A DNA stretch of 64,000 bases from positions 682,001 to 746,000 of the forward strand of contig CBDCYP010000002.1 in assembly GCA_965224235.1 (NCBI GenBank), given 5' to 3'. Made by a program: the position numbers and the translations under genes. How positions within the stretch are numbered: the first letter of the stretch is position 1; every line of letters begins with the position of its first letter. Shown here piece by piece: positions 1 to 9,054 of the stretch. The notes below the pieces were generated by a model that saw only the letters and a program-made list of their open reading frames with translations, had not been told where the DNA came from and did no database searches. The DNA is from G958295935 sp965224235. Its GTDB lineage: Bacteria; Chloroflexota; Dehalococcoidia; Lucifugimonadales; Lucifugimonadaceae.

Positions 1-3000
1 ACCGATGGGAGATCGGGGGCTAACCGCAACACTCGCAACAATAATGATTGGAGAATCACAAGTTTAACCGATGGGAGATCGGGGGCTAACCGCAACCGGC
101 ACTGGCAGCCTACGACGCGCAGACTAAGTTTAACCGATGGGAGATCGGGGGCTAACCGCAACTACGATTTCCGTTTTCACTTTCCTTTAGTAGTTTAACC
201 GATGGGAGATCGGGGGCTAACCGCAACAGGCGTAGGATACTGGCAGGCAGCGTTAGAAGTTTAACCGATGGGAGATCGGGGGCTAACCGCAACAGGAGAC
301 CACGGCTTCGGAATCGGCGGCGGAGTTTAACCGATGGGAGATCGGGGGCTAACCGCAACGTGAGTCATAGCCACGTGAGACCTCCTAAGAGTTTAACCGA
401 TGGGAGATCGGGGGCTAACCGCAACGACCAGCGTCGGCCATATTCACCCGCAAGCAGTTTAACCGATGGGAGATCGGGGGCTAACCGCAACAAGGATCAT
501 CACACGCACCTGAAGGGGCTGAGTTTAACCGATGGGAGATCGGGGGCTAACCGCAACAGGGTCCCGTTGTTTGTGGTCACTGTGATTAGTTTAACCGATG
601 GGAGATCGGGGGCTAACCGCAACACGGCCGGGAAGTGGTTCGCTCAGTTCACAAGTTTAACCGATGGGAGATCGGGGGCTAACCGCAACGCACGATGTCG
701 TCTGCCGTCGTGACTGCCGAGTTTAACCGATGGGAGATCGGGGGCTAACCGCAACTCGTCGAGGAAACGCCAGGCGGATAGCTACAGTTTAACCGATGGG
801 AGATCGGGGGCTAACCGCAACTAATTATTGCACATGCGCAACGGGTATGTAGTTTAACCGATGGGAGATCGGGGGCTAACCGCAACTAGCCTTGCGTCGA
901 TGGCCGTGTCCGATGAAGTTTAACCGATGGGAGATCGGGGGCTAACCGCAACATCTCGTCAGCAAGGGCGCGGATAGTGTCAAGTTTAACCGATGGGAGA
1001 TCGGGGGCTAACCGCAACACCTTGCAGCCGTTCGACGTGTCCGGGTTGAGTTTAACCGATGGGAGATCGGGGGCTAACCGCAACTAGACCATACTGTTCG
1101 AGGCGCCCCGTCGTAGTTTAACCGATGGGAGATCGGGGGCTAACCGCAACTCCCGCGGCTCTTCGATGACGGCTCTTCCTAGTTTAACCGATGGGAGATC
1201 GGGGGCTAACCGCAACAGTGGTCTAACCGGCCCTGTGGGGCGCGGTAGTTTAACCGATGGGAGATCGGGGGCTAACCGCAACGGACGTGGGCAACGGCAT
1301 CGTTGGACGCGTAGTTTAACCGATGGGAGATCGGGGGCTAACCGCAACTAATTATTGCACATGCGCAACGGGTATGTAGTTTAACCGATGGGAGATCGGG
1401 GGCTAACCGCAACTAGCCTTGCGTCGATGGCCGTGTCCGATGAAGTTTAACCGATGGGAGATCGGGGGCTAACCGCAACTGCCGAGACTTGCGGGGATAA
1501 TCCGGCCCAAGTTTAACCGATGGGAGATCGGGGGCTAACCGCAACTGAAGTCCTCGCCTTGCCCTGCCAGGCCTCAGTTTAACCGATGGGAGATCGGGGG
1601 CTAACCGCAACGAGACGTGGGCGGGCCTAACTGCCAACTACAGTTTAACCGATGGGAGATCGGGGGCTAACCGCAACTCCCTCGGTATGCTGCCCAGTTC
1701 TCGTAGCAGTTTAACCGATGGGAGATCGGGGGCTAACCGCAACGGGGGACCTCCTCGAGCAGGGGACCATCGAAGTTTAACCGATGGGAGATCGGGGGCT
1801 AACCGCAACATCAGGCTGAACGAGTGCATACGGTGGCAAGTTTAACCGATGGGAGATCGGGGGCTAACCGCAACTCACCTTGCTGGCTGCCCGGTCGTAG
1901 GCGAGTTTAACCGATGGGAGATCGGGGGCTAACCGCAACGCACCAGGTCCGCCTCCCGTTCATCAAGGTAGTTTAACCGATGGGAGATCGGGGGCTAACC
2001 GCAACAAGCGTGGTGACGTCCCTCAAATCGACAGGCAGTTTAACCGATGGGAGATCGGGGGCTAACCGCAACTGGTCGTTGGGAACGCATTAATAGCGCC
2101 GAGTTTAACCGATGGGAGATCGGGGGCTAACCGCAACAGAACTCCGCATACCCCGAGTAACCGAGGTAGTTTAACCGATGGGAGATCGGGGGCTAACCGC
2201 AACTCGATGAACACCTGGACAGTTGGGAGCTGAAGTTTAACCGATGGGAGATCGGGGGCTAACCGCAACTAGGTCCGGTTGTATAAAGCGTAACGGTAAA
2301 GTTTAACCGATGGGAGATCGGGGGCTAACCGCAACTGATCGAGCGTTGTATCCGGTGCGATGGAGAGTTTAACCGATGGGAGATCGGGGGCTAACCGCAA
2401 CTTGATGGGCCGACTCGACTTTATCAATCTGAGTTTAACCGATGGGAGATCGGGGGCTAACCGCAACAGGTACCAGTTGAGACCGCGGCCGACGAACAGT
2501 TTAACCGATGGGAGATCGGGGGCTAACCGCAACAGAGTTTGTGGCAAGGTCCGCACAGTGCGGAGTTTAACCGATGGGAGATCGGGGGCTAACCGCAACT
2601 AGGCGGCGTAGACGGCGTTAGAGTGCGTAAGTTTAACCGATGGGAGATCGGGGGCTAACCGCAACTAGTGCAGCGAGCTCGTATCCAGCGGACTAGTTTA
2701 ACCGATGGGAGATCGGGGGCTAACCGCAACTACCGGAAACCACACTGGCGGGCGCGTTGAAGTTTAACCGATGGGAGATCGGGGGCTAACCGCAACGAGC
2801 GGTCGCGCATATGGAGCACGTCTCTAAGTTTAACCGATGGGAGATCGGGGGCTAACCGCAACCCGTCTTTCCACTCGCGCCACTGGTGACCAGTTTAACC
2901 GATGGGAGATCGGGGGCTAACCGCAACTGCGGGCCGTGCTCGAGGACCTCGCGGGCCAGTTTAACCGATGGGAGATCGGGGGCTAACCGCAACTCGTTCG

Positions 3001-4575
3001 GCCAGGGGCGCGTCGCATTCGAGAGTTTAACCGATGGGAGATCGGGGGCTAACCGCAACCGGTGATGCCGTCGTGCGCCCATGCGTGAAGTTTAACCGAT
3101 GGGAGATCGGGGGCTAACCGCAACTCCAGGGCGCCCTCCAAATGATCGATGATTAGTTTAACCGATGGGAGATCGGGGGCTAACCGCAACGGTGCGATGG
3201 AGTGCCAGGTGTCTTTTATAGTTTAACCGATGGGAGATCGGGGGCTAACCGCAACAGCATGATGCAACCGCTAGCTCGCCTAGTAGTTTAACCGATGGGA
3301 GATCGGGGGCTAACCGCAACAAAATGCGGAATGTGGAAAAGCCCAAACTTAGTTTAACCGATGGGAGATCGGGGGCTAACCGCAACTCGCGGAGTTGCAC
3401 CCATGAGCAACTGGTGAGTTTAACCGATGGGAGATCGGGGGCTAACCGCAACAGAAGTGTTGGTTTACCCATCAACGGGGACAGTTTAACCGATGGGAGA
3501 TCGGGGGCTAACCGCAACTGCGCAGCCCGCGCCTGATCACGGACCTTGAGTTTAACCGATGGGAGATCGGGGGCTAACCGCAACCAGGGCGAGCATAGCG
3601 GGCGTTCAGCGTGGAGTTTAACCGATGGGAGATCGGGGGCTAACCGCAACGCGTCTGCCAGCCGGGCGCGGGTCTTCTTGAGTTTAACCGATGGGAGATC
3701 GGGGGCTAACCGCAACCGGAAGTGGGCAACGGCGGCGGCGTCTGCGTAGTTTAACCGATGGGAGATCGGGGGCTAACCGCAACTAACCAAGCTCAACGAC
3801 GCCTACAACGCCCAGTTTAACCGATGGGAGATCGGGGGCTAACCGCAACTTGGTGGTCATTATCGTTCTCCTCGGCGGCAGTTTAACCGATGGGAGATCG
3901 GGGGCTAACCGCAACTCAGGGTCTGAAAAGTACGTGGATAGGTCGAGTTTAACCGATGGGAGATCGGGGGCTAACCGCAACAGGGGCTGGGGGGGTGATT
4001 GGTTCCCTGCGAGTTTAACCGATGGGAGATCGGGGGCTAACCGCAACAGGATACACAGTTGTACACTGCGGGCCCTGAGTTTAACCGATGGGAGATCGGG
4101 GGCTAACCGCAACTCGTCATAGACTGCCTGTTTCGTCTGGGCAAGTTTAACCGATGGGAGATCGGGGGCTAACCGCAACGAGATCATCTTCTCTGCGTTT
4201 CTGTCTTGTAGTTTAACCGATGGGAGATCGGGGGCTAACCGCAACGCTATCTGCCCATGCCTTGCTCCCGCCCCAAGTTTAACCGATGGGAGATCGGGGG
4301 CTAACCGCAACAGCGCGTTATGGTTGGCGGCCAGGGTTGTCAGTTTAACCGATGGGAGATCGGGGGCTAACCGCAACAGCGCGTTATGGTTGGCGGCCAG
4401 GGTTGTCAGTTTAACCGATGGGAGATCGGGGGCTAACCGCAACAGTTGGGCGCAGCGATAGCGACGAAGGCTGAGTTTAACCGATGGGAGATCGGGGGCT
4501 AACCGCAACAATCATCAGGTCTATCTTGTGTTCGGGCCGAGTTTAACCGATGGGAGATCGGGGGCTAACCGCAAC
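1..4575. CRISPR. CRISPR array, 70 repeats (first one cut by the window edge), 69 spacers
   Basis: A 36-bp repeat beginning AGTTTAACCGATGGG and ending GGGCTAACCGCAAC recurs from 61-96 to 4540-4575, almost always every 66 bp; bases 1-30 are the last 30 bases of one more copy. All copies I read are identical, including the last. Spacers are mostly 30 bp, with a minority of 29 and two of 31. The repeat holds a 5-bp stem (CCGAT/ATCGG) around the loop GGGAG. The constant 36/30 geometry is most typical of type II, less so of type V; this is inference only, since no cas gene is visible and the array runs off the left edge. Spacers at 822-850 and 887-916 recur at 1349-1377 and 1414-1443, and 4312-4341 recurs at 4378-4407, leaving 66 distinct spacers. 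Transcription direction and leader side cannot be decided here. Confidence 0.99.
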
Positions 4576-4717
4576 CACGCCATCGGTGGACCAAAAGTAC
4601 TCCCCCCCCCCCCCAGAACGATGACGCCCACACCGGGAGAATGGGGGTGACTTGGGAATGGATGGGCTGAAGGGTCCCCGAACCCGCAAGCCCACGCACC
4701 GCCCGACAGCGGCACCG
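4576..4717. other. CRISPR-flanking intergenic stretch with a C13 tract
   Basis: This 142-bp gap lies between the last perfect CRISPR repeat and the 3' end of the oppC-like gene. It is GC-rich, has no AT-rich leader-like character and no gene. It has a run of 13 C at 4602-4614, and CCATCGGT at 4580-4587, which is an 8-base inverted match to part of the repeat and may be chance. Confidence 0.5.
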
Positions 4718-5641
4718 TCAGATCAGCTGGCGGAGTTTGGGGTCGAGCCGGTCGCGGAGCCAGTCACCGAGGAAATTAAACCCCAGAACCGTAAACAATA
4801 TCGCCAGGCCGGGGAAGAATGAAACCCACCAGGCGTCGACGATGTAGTTACGGCCTTCGGCTACCATCAGGCCCCACGCCGGGGTTGGTGGCGGTATGCC
4901 CACGCCAAGGTAACTGAGCACTGACTCTGTGATTATTAGCGTGCCCACGCTCAGGCTTATCAGCACCATCACGGTGTTAATGACCCCCGGCAGGATGTGC
5001 CGCGACAGGATGCGCACTGTCGACGCCCCGGCGACCTTGGCGAGCGATACGTAATCCATGTTTTTCAACTGAAGCGTCTCGCCGCGAACCTGGCGCGTAA
5101 AACCGCCCCAACTGAATATCACCAGGAGGAGGATGATCACTTCAAGGCGCTGACCGAGCACGATTACCACAACCAGCGCGACGAGAATGAACGGGAGCGC
5201 AATGGTGAATTCCACAAAACGCTGAATGGCCTCGTCAATCATGCCCCCAAACCAACCTGAGACCATGCCTAGAGCTGTGCCGGCGACCGCTCCGGCCGAA
5301 AGCACGATGCCGGCCACCATGAGCGACACCCTTGCGCCATGCATGATTCGGGTCATCAGGTCGCGTCCAAGCGGGTCTGTTCCCAGCAGATGGGCAGACG
5401 ACCCTCCCTCATACCAGGACGGCGGGATGTTGCGGTCGGTAAGCACCCCTGATCGCGGGTCGTAACCGGAGATAAAATCGGTGAAGGCCGCGCACACTAG
5501 TATGACCATGAGAATCGCCATAGGCACAAGCGGCCACTCCCTGATGAAGCGACGCACGACCCAGCGAATTCCCTGCCTTGATTCGAGGTCGGCGAAACCG
5601 GTGTCTCGGTCAGTTGTAACTGTTGTAACTTTGGTAGTCAC
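4718..5641 (-). CDS. OppC/DppC-type ABC transporter permease (cassette 1)
   Basis: This is a 307-residue inner-membrane permease of the peptide/nickel family (binding-protein-dependent transport, C subunit). The N-terminal half has the OppC-type first helix followed by the family signature LGTDPLGRDLMTR (about residues 86-98). The EAA loop that contacts the ATPase is VAGASTVRILSRHILPG (about 206-222), and the PPPTPAWG motif lies near 255. The GTG start at 5641 is used. It is the last gene of the cassette lipoprotein(8893)-oppB(6675)-oppC, 113 bp after oppB, and its 3' end faces the CRISPR array. No oppD or oppF ATPase follows, so the ATPases must be encoded elsewhere. Substrate is unknown; peptides, opines or similar solutes are possible. 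Confidence 0.93.
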   Translation of the reverse strand: MTTKVTTVTTDRDTGFADLESRQGIRWVVRRFIREWPLVPMAILMVILVCAAFTDFISGYDPRSGVLTDRNIPPSWYEGGSSAHLLGTDPLGRDLMTRIMHGARVSLMVAGIVLSAGAVAGTALGMVSGWFGGMIDEAIQRFVEFTIALPFILVALVVVIVLGQRLEVIILLLVIFSWGGFTRQVRGETLQLKNMDYVSLAKVAGASTVRILSRHILPGVINTVMVLISLSVGTLIITESVLSYLGVGIPPPTPAWGLMVAEGRNYIVDAWWVSFFPGLAILFTVLGFNFLGDWLRDRLDPKLRQLI

Positions 5642-5754
5642 TTACGCCGAATCCTCATCTCCGCTTTAGCGTCGAAGTCGAGTAGAACACGCACATCGAA
5701 TGAATATCGCCTTTCGGGTTTGGAGTAGACATAGCGTTGCTAACCAGGGGCGAT

Positions 5755-6675
5755 CTATTCAAATCTGATTCGGGGGTCTACGAACGCGTAAAGGAGGTCG
5801 ACAACCAGGTTGGCCGCTACAAAGACTCCCCCCGTCATCAAAACAACGGCCACCATTACCGGAAAGTCGTTGTTGTTTACCGCCTGTATGCCCAGCAGTC
5901 CGAGGCCCGGCCATGAGAATACCGATTCTGTTATGACCGCGCCGGTGATGAAGCCCGCCAAAAGAAGGCCGGAGTAGGTCAGCGGTCCGATCAGCGCGTT
6001 CCTGAAGGCGTGTTTCCATATGGTCGCAGTGGGTCCCACACCCTTGGCACGCGCCATCTTCATGTACTCAGAGTCGAGGACCTCGAGCATCGCCGAGCGC
6101 GTTAGTCGAAGCAGCCCTGCCGCCGGGTACCAGCCCAGTGTTAACGCCGGCAGAAAATAGCTCCTGATGCCGTGGTCCTGTCTGCCGGTAGGTAACCAGC
6201 CCAGCTGCACGGCGAAGATCATGATCAGCACAATCCCGAGCCAGAATCCCGGCATGGACTGACCAAGCAACGCGAATATCCGCCCTGAATAGTCGGCGAC
6301 TGAACTCCGTTTGACGGCAGAAAGCACGCCGAGTGGAATGGCCAAAAACAGCGAAAATCCGAAGGCGACCGTGGCGAGCTTGATCGTTGCCGGCGCCCGT
6401 TCGAGGACCAGATCCAAAGCGGGACGACGTTGCCACAGAGACTCGCCAAAATCGAGTCGCAGCGCGTCCGCCAGCCAATCAAAGTACTGCACCGCCAACG
6501 GCCTGTTCAGGCCCATTACTTCGCCCCACTGTTCCCATTGGGCGGGGGTCGTGTATTCGCTCAGATAGAGGAATCTTGGGTCGCCGGCCGCACGCGAAAG
6601 TCCGAAGACGAATGCGGTAGTCACCAGCAACATCAATACGGAGAACCAGACTCTCCGCAACAAGAAGCGTCTCAA
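5755..6675 (-). CDS. OppB/DppB-type ABC transporter permease (cassette 1)
   Basis: This is a 306-residue permease of the B subunit type, with a first membrane helix at about residues 8-28 (VWFSVLMLLVTTAFVFGLSR) followed by the family AGDPRF motif. A cytoplasmic EAA loop, MARAKGVGPTATIWKHAFRN, lies near residues 207-226, and the usual C-terminal end is VDPRIRFE. It pairs with the downstream oppC product to form the translocation pore. It lies 145 bp downstream of the binding lipoprotein gene, and that gap contains a strong hairpin. Length and helix layout are normal for the family. Confidence 0.93.
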   Translation of the reverse strand: MRRFLLRRVWFSVLMLLVTTAFVFGLSRAAGDPRFLYLSEYTTPAQWEQWGEVMGLNRPLAVQYFDWLADALRLDFGESLWQRRPALDLVLERAPATIKLATVAFGFSLFLAIPLGVLSAVKRSSVADYSGRIFALLGQSMPGFWLGIVLIMIFAVQLGWLPTGRQDHGIRSYFLPALTLGWYPAAGLLRLTRSAMLEVLDSEYMKMARAKGVGPTATIWKHAFRNALIGPLTYSGLLLAGFITGAVITESVFSWPGLGLLGIQAVNNNDFPVMVAVVLMTGGVFVAANLVVDLLYAFVDPRIRFE

Positions 6676-6737
6676 TTTGCCCCTGCTAAAATCAGAAGTT
6701 CGCCGGAAGACGATCCAGCGCTCATTACAAAACGGCC

Positions 6738-6781
6738 GGGGCGCAAATCCAACTGATCAATTTCAGCTGGATTTGCGCCCC
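6738..6781 (-). terminator. Long perfect hairpin between binding-protein and permease genes
   Basis: Bases 6738-6751 (GGGGCGCAAATCCA) are the exact reverse complement of 6768-6781, with a further CTGA/TCAG pairing inside. The hairpin lies 40 bp after the lipoprotein stop and 63 bp before oppB. On the minus strand it is followed only by a short GTTTTG, so an RNA-processing or partial-termination role is more likely than a full stop. Such elements commonly keep binding protein above permease levels (inference). Confidence 0.6.
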
Positions 6782-6820
6782 TGCACGGTAGTTTTTAGAC
6801 GCTGGCGAGACCAGCTAGCG

Positions 6821-8893
6821 TCAGTTTTGGACCTGTACAGTCTCGGGGTTCGTGAAGTAACGTCCGGCGATTCGGTGAGGCGTCCAGTCCTTGATACGCG
6901 GCCCCACCATGAAGTAGTCGCTGATCGTGCCCAGCGGGAGGTTGAGCCGCCACTCGCTGACGTAGTCCTGAACCTTGCGGTTTATCTCTATCCGCTCTTG
7001 CAAGTCATCTGTCGACTCAACCGACGCCGCAAGTTCTTGAATTTCGCAGGGGACCTCTGCGCCGTGGAACGTGTTGTAACGCCCATACGCGCCGATCTTC
7101 TCCCTGTCGAGGTTCCCACCTCCGGAGTGGTGGTACCAGATGATGTCGTCAACGCCCCTGAAGTGACGCGGCCTAGCCGCGGCGTAGGCGCTATTGTCGA
7201 TGTTGACCGTGAGACCCAGCTCGTTCCACATCTGCGCAACGGCCTGCCCCGCTTCGGGGTTGACCACGATGTGGTCAGGCGGTACGTATAAGGTCAACTG
7301 GAACCCGTTCGGGTAACCGGCGTCTGCCAGTATGGCCTTGGCTGCGTCGAGATCGAACGAGACGTCCCATGAGTCTTTCCAGCCCGGGTCGGACGGCACA
7401 AAGCCCGTGTAGACGGCTGTCGGGAGGCCGAGGCCACCGAAGACTGTGTTGAGCAGTGTCTGGCGGTCGACCGCCATCGACATGGCGTTCCGAACCATCA
7501 GGGCGCTCTCCATGGAGTTTCCATTGCCCCACGGGTCGCCGATCCACGGGTGCTCCGCGTCGGGCTTGAAGCCAGGCCGAGGCCACTCAGAATCAACCGT
7601 CCAACTGGTAACAAGCGAGGAGGCACACTCCCCTTGTTCTCTCCAGTAGTTGCCTGTGTAGTAGATGACGTGCGGCCAGGTGGTGCCGCGAGCGATCTGC
7701 TCGTACGAACCGGTCACTGCACGCTTTAGCTCAGGAATGTCCTTGTTGGCCACCTCGATGATGTCGACCTCGCGGGCCACAAAGGCTGCGTTCCTGACCA
7801 GGGGTTCCCGAATCTCGACGACTTCCATCCGCTGCGCGGCCGGCTTGGCCCGCCAGTGATTGCCCTCGTTGAACGCCTCAACGATCACAATGTCATTTGT
7901 GCGGTAGAGGACGTTCTCGAACGGGCCGGTGCCCAGGGGAGTGGTGTTTGCAATGGATTCGCCCAGGTCGTCAACCGCCGCCTTTGGGTAGATCCATGGC
8001 TGGTGCGTGGACAGGTTGGACAGAGTCTCCGCCCAGGTTGCCCTGTAGGTCTTGAAGAACAAGTCGACGGTGTAGTCATCAACCTTCTCCCAACGGTCCA
8101 TCCACGCCTGCAGGCCGCCAACACCCCAGAAGGTCGAGCCATCCCGTATGGCGTTGTTCATGCTCCACACAACGTCATCAGCGGTCATCTCGCCCCAATC
8201 TTTGTGGAAGGGAACGCCCTCACGCAGATCAAAACGAATCTTGCTCTGGTCGCCCGCCACTTCCCACGCCGTAGCCAGGCTGATGTCGGGGTCAATGTTT
8301 TCGTCAAAGTCCGCGTAAAGGAGGAATTCGACCATGCCCCAGGATGCGTAGTCCTGTTCGTGTCCGACGCCGCCAAGCGCGGGGACAAAGAGAGGCGGAA
8401 TGACGTTCGATGTAGCTATGCGGAACGTACCTTCCGGACCTCCGACGGGTGTCGGCGCGGGCGTCGGGGGCGCGACAGGAGTCGCGACAACGATAACGGG
8501 TTTCTCGACGACGACCGTCTCGACCACCGTCTCTATACGAGTGACCGGCTTCTCCACGATGACAGTCTCGACCACCGTCTCTATGCGAGTGACAGGCCTC
8601 TCGACGACGACCGTCTCGACGACCCTGACGGTCTTGCCCTCGACTTCTCTCTCGACGACGACAGTCTCGATAACCTTCTCGGTACGGGTGACCTCTTTCT
8701 CGACGAGCACTGTCTCGACGACCTTCTCAGTGATCGTCTGCCCCGGCAGTTGCTTCTCGACGATAACGGTCTGGACTTCAATCTTCGTCTCACCGCCGCC
8801 ACAGGCCACCGCCAGAGCGACGATCAGGCCGCCGATTACAGTCACGCCCAGCGCTAAAAACCGAGACCGCTTGGGCCTATTTGATCCCATCAT
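6821..8893 (-). CDS. Extracellular solute-binding lipoprotein, family 5 (cassette 1)
   Basis: This 690-residue protein is the substrate receptor of importer cassette 1. A signal peptide ends in the lipobox LAVAC with the lipid-modified cysteine at residue 31. It is followed by a stalk of about 110 residues built from repeats such as VETVVVEKPVTRIE, then a TPAPTP linker and a full SBP_bac_5 (OppA/DppA-like) domain from about residue 150 to the end. ATGATG at 8893 follows GGAGGAGGATA, a strong ribosome site, so either ATG may be used. A promoter-like element lies about 90 bases upstream. The stalk is longer than in most families and would hold the binding domain well away from the membrane. The ligand cannot be read from the sequence. 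Confidence 0.93.
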   Translation of the reverse strand: MMGSNRPKRSRFLALGVTVIGGLIVALAVACGGGETKIEVQTVIVEKQLPGQTITEKVVETVLVEKEVTRTEKVIETVVVEREVEGKTVRVVETVVVERPVTRIETVVETVIVEKPVTRIETVVETVVVEKPVIVVATPVAPPTPAPTPVGGPEGTFRIATSNVIPPLFVPALGGVGHEQDYASWGMVEFLLYADFDENIDPDISLATAWEVAGDQSKIRFDLREGVPFHKDWGEMTADDVVWSMNNAIRDGSTFWGVGGLQAWMDRWEKVDDYTVDLFFKTYRATWAETLSNLSTHQPWIYPKAAVDDLGESIANTTPLGTGPFENVLYRTNDIVIVEAFNEGNHWRAKPAAQRMEVVEIREPLVRNAAFVAREVDIIEVANKDIPELKRAVTGSYEQIARGTTWPHVIYYTGNYWREQGECASSLVTSWTVDSEWPRPGFKPDAEHPWIGDPWGNGNSMESALMVRNAMSMAVDRQTLLNTVFGGLGLPTAVYTGFVPSDPGWKDSWDVSFDLDAAKAILADAGYPNGFQLTLYVPPDHIVVNPEAGQAVAQMWNELGLTVNIDNSAYAAARPRHFRGVDDIIWYHHSGGGNLDREKIGAYGRYNTFHGAEVPCEIQELAASVESTDDLQERIEINRKVQDYVSEWRLNLPLGTISDYFMVGPRIKDWTPHRIAGRYFTNPETVQVQN

Positions 8894-8981
8894 TATCCTC
8901 CTCCTGAAATTTCATGCAACTGCACGGCCGCGAGAATCCGCTACCCCGAGGGTGAACGTTTCCGCCGCACCAAGGTGTGGA

Positions 8982-9010
8982 ATGTTAGTACGAATGAGTT
9001 TTACACGCAA
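8982..9010 (-). promoter_or_regulatory. Promoter-like element upstream of binding lipoprotein 1
   Basis: On the minus strand, TTGCGT (9010-9005) is separated by exactly 17 bases from TAACAT (8987-8982). CGTAC immediately precedes the second hexamer. The same arrangement is found upstream of the other two binding-lipoprotein genes (16338-16310 and 23654-23626), which argues for a real promoter. The leader to the ATG would be about 90 bases. Confidence 0.6.
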
Positions 9011-9054
9011 CGTTCGCCGCGTCCCGCGGAGCCGCAGCGTCTTCTGCGCCTGTC

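Noticed and set aside
152..4511. Open frames on both strands inside the CRISPR array, with the repeated peptides LRLAPDLPSVKL or SLTDGRSGANRN
   Set aside because: They are the repeat translated; their 22-residue period is the 66-bp CRISPR period, and they stop wherever a spacer holds a stop.
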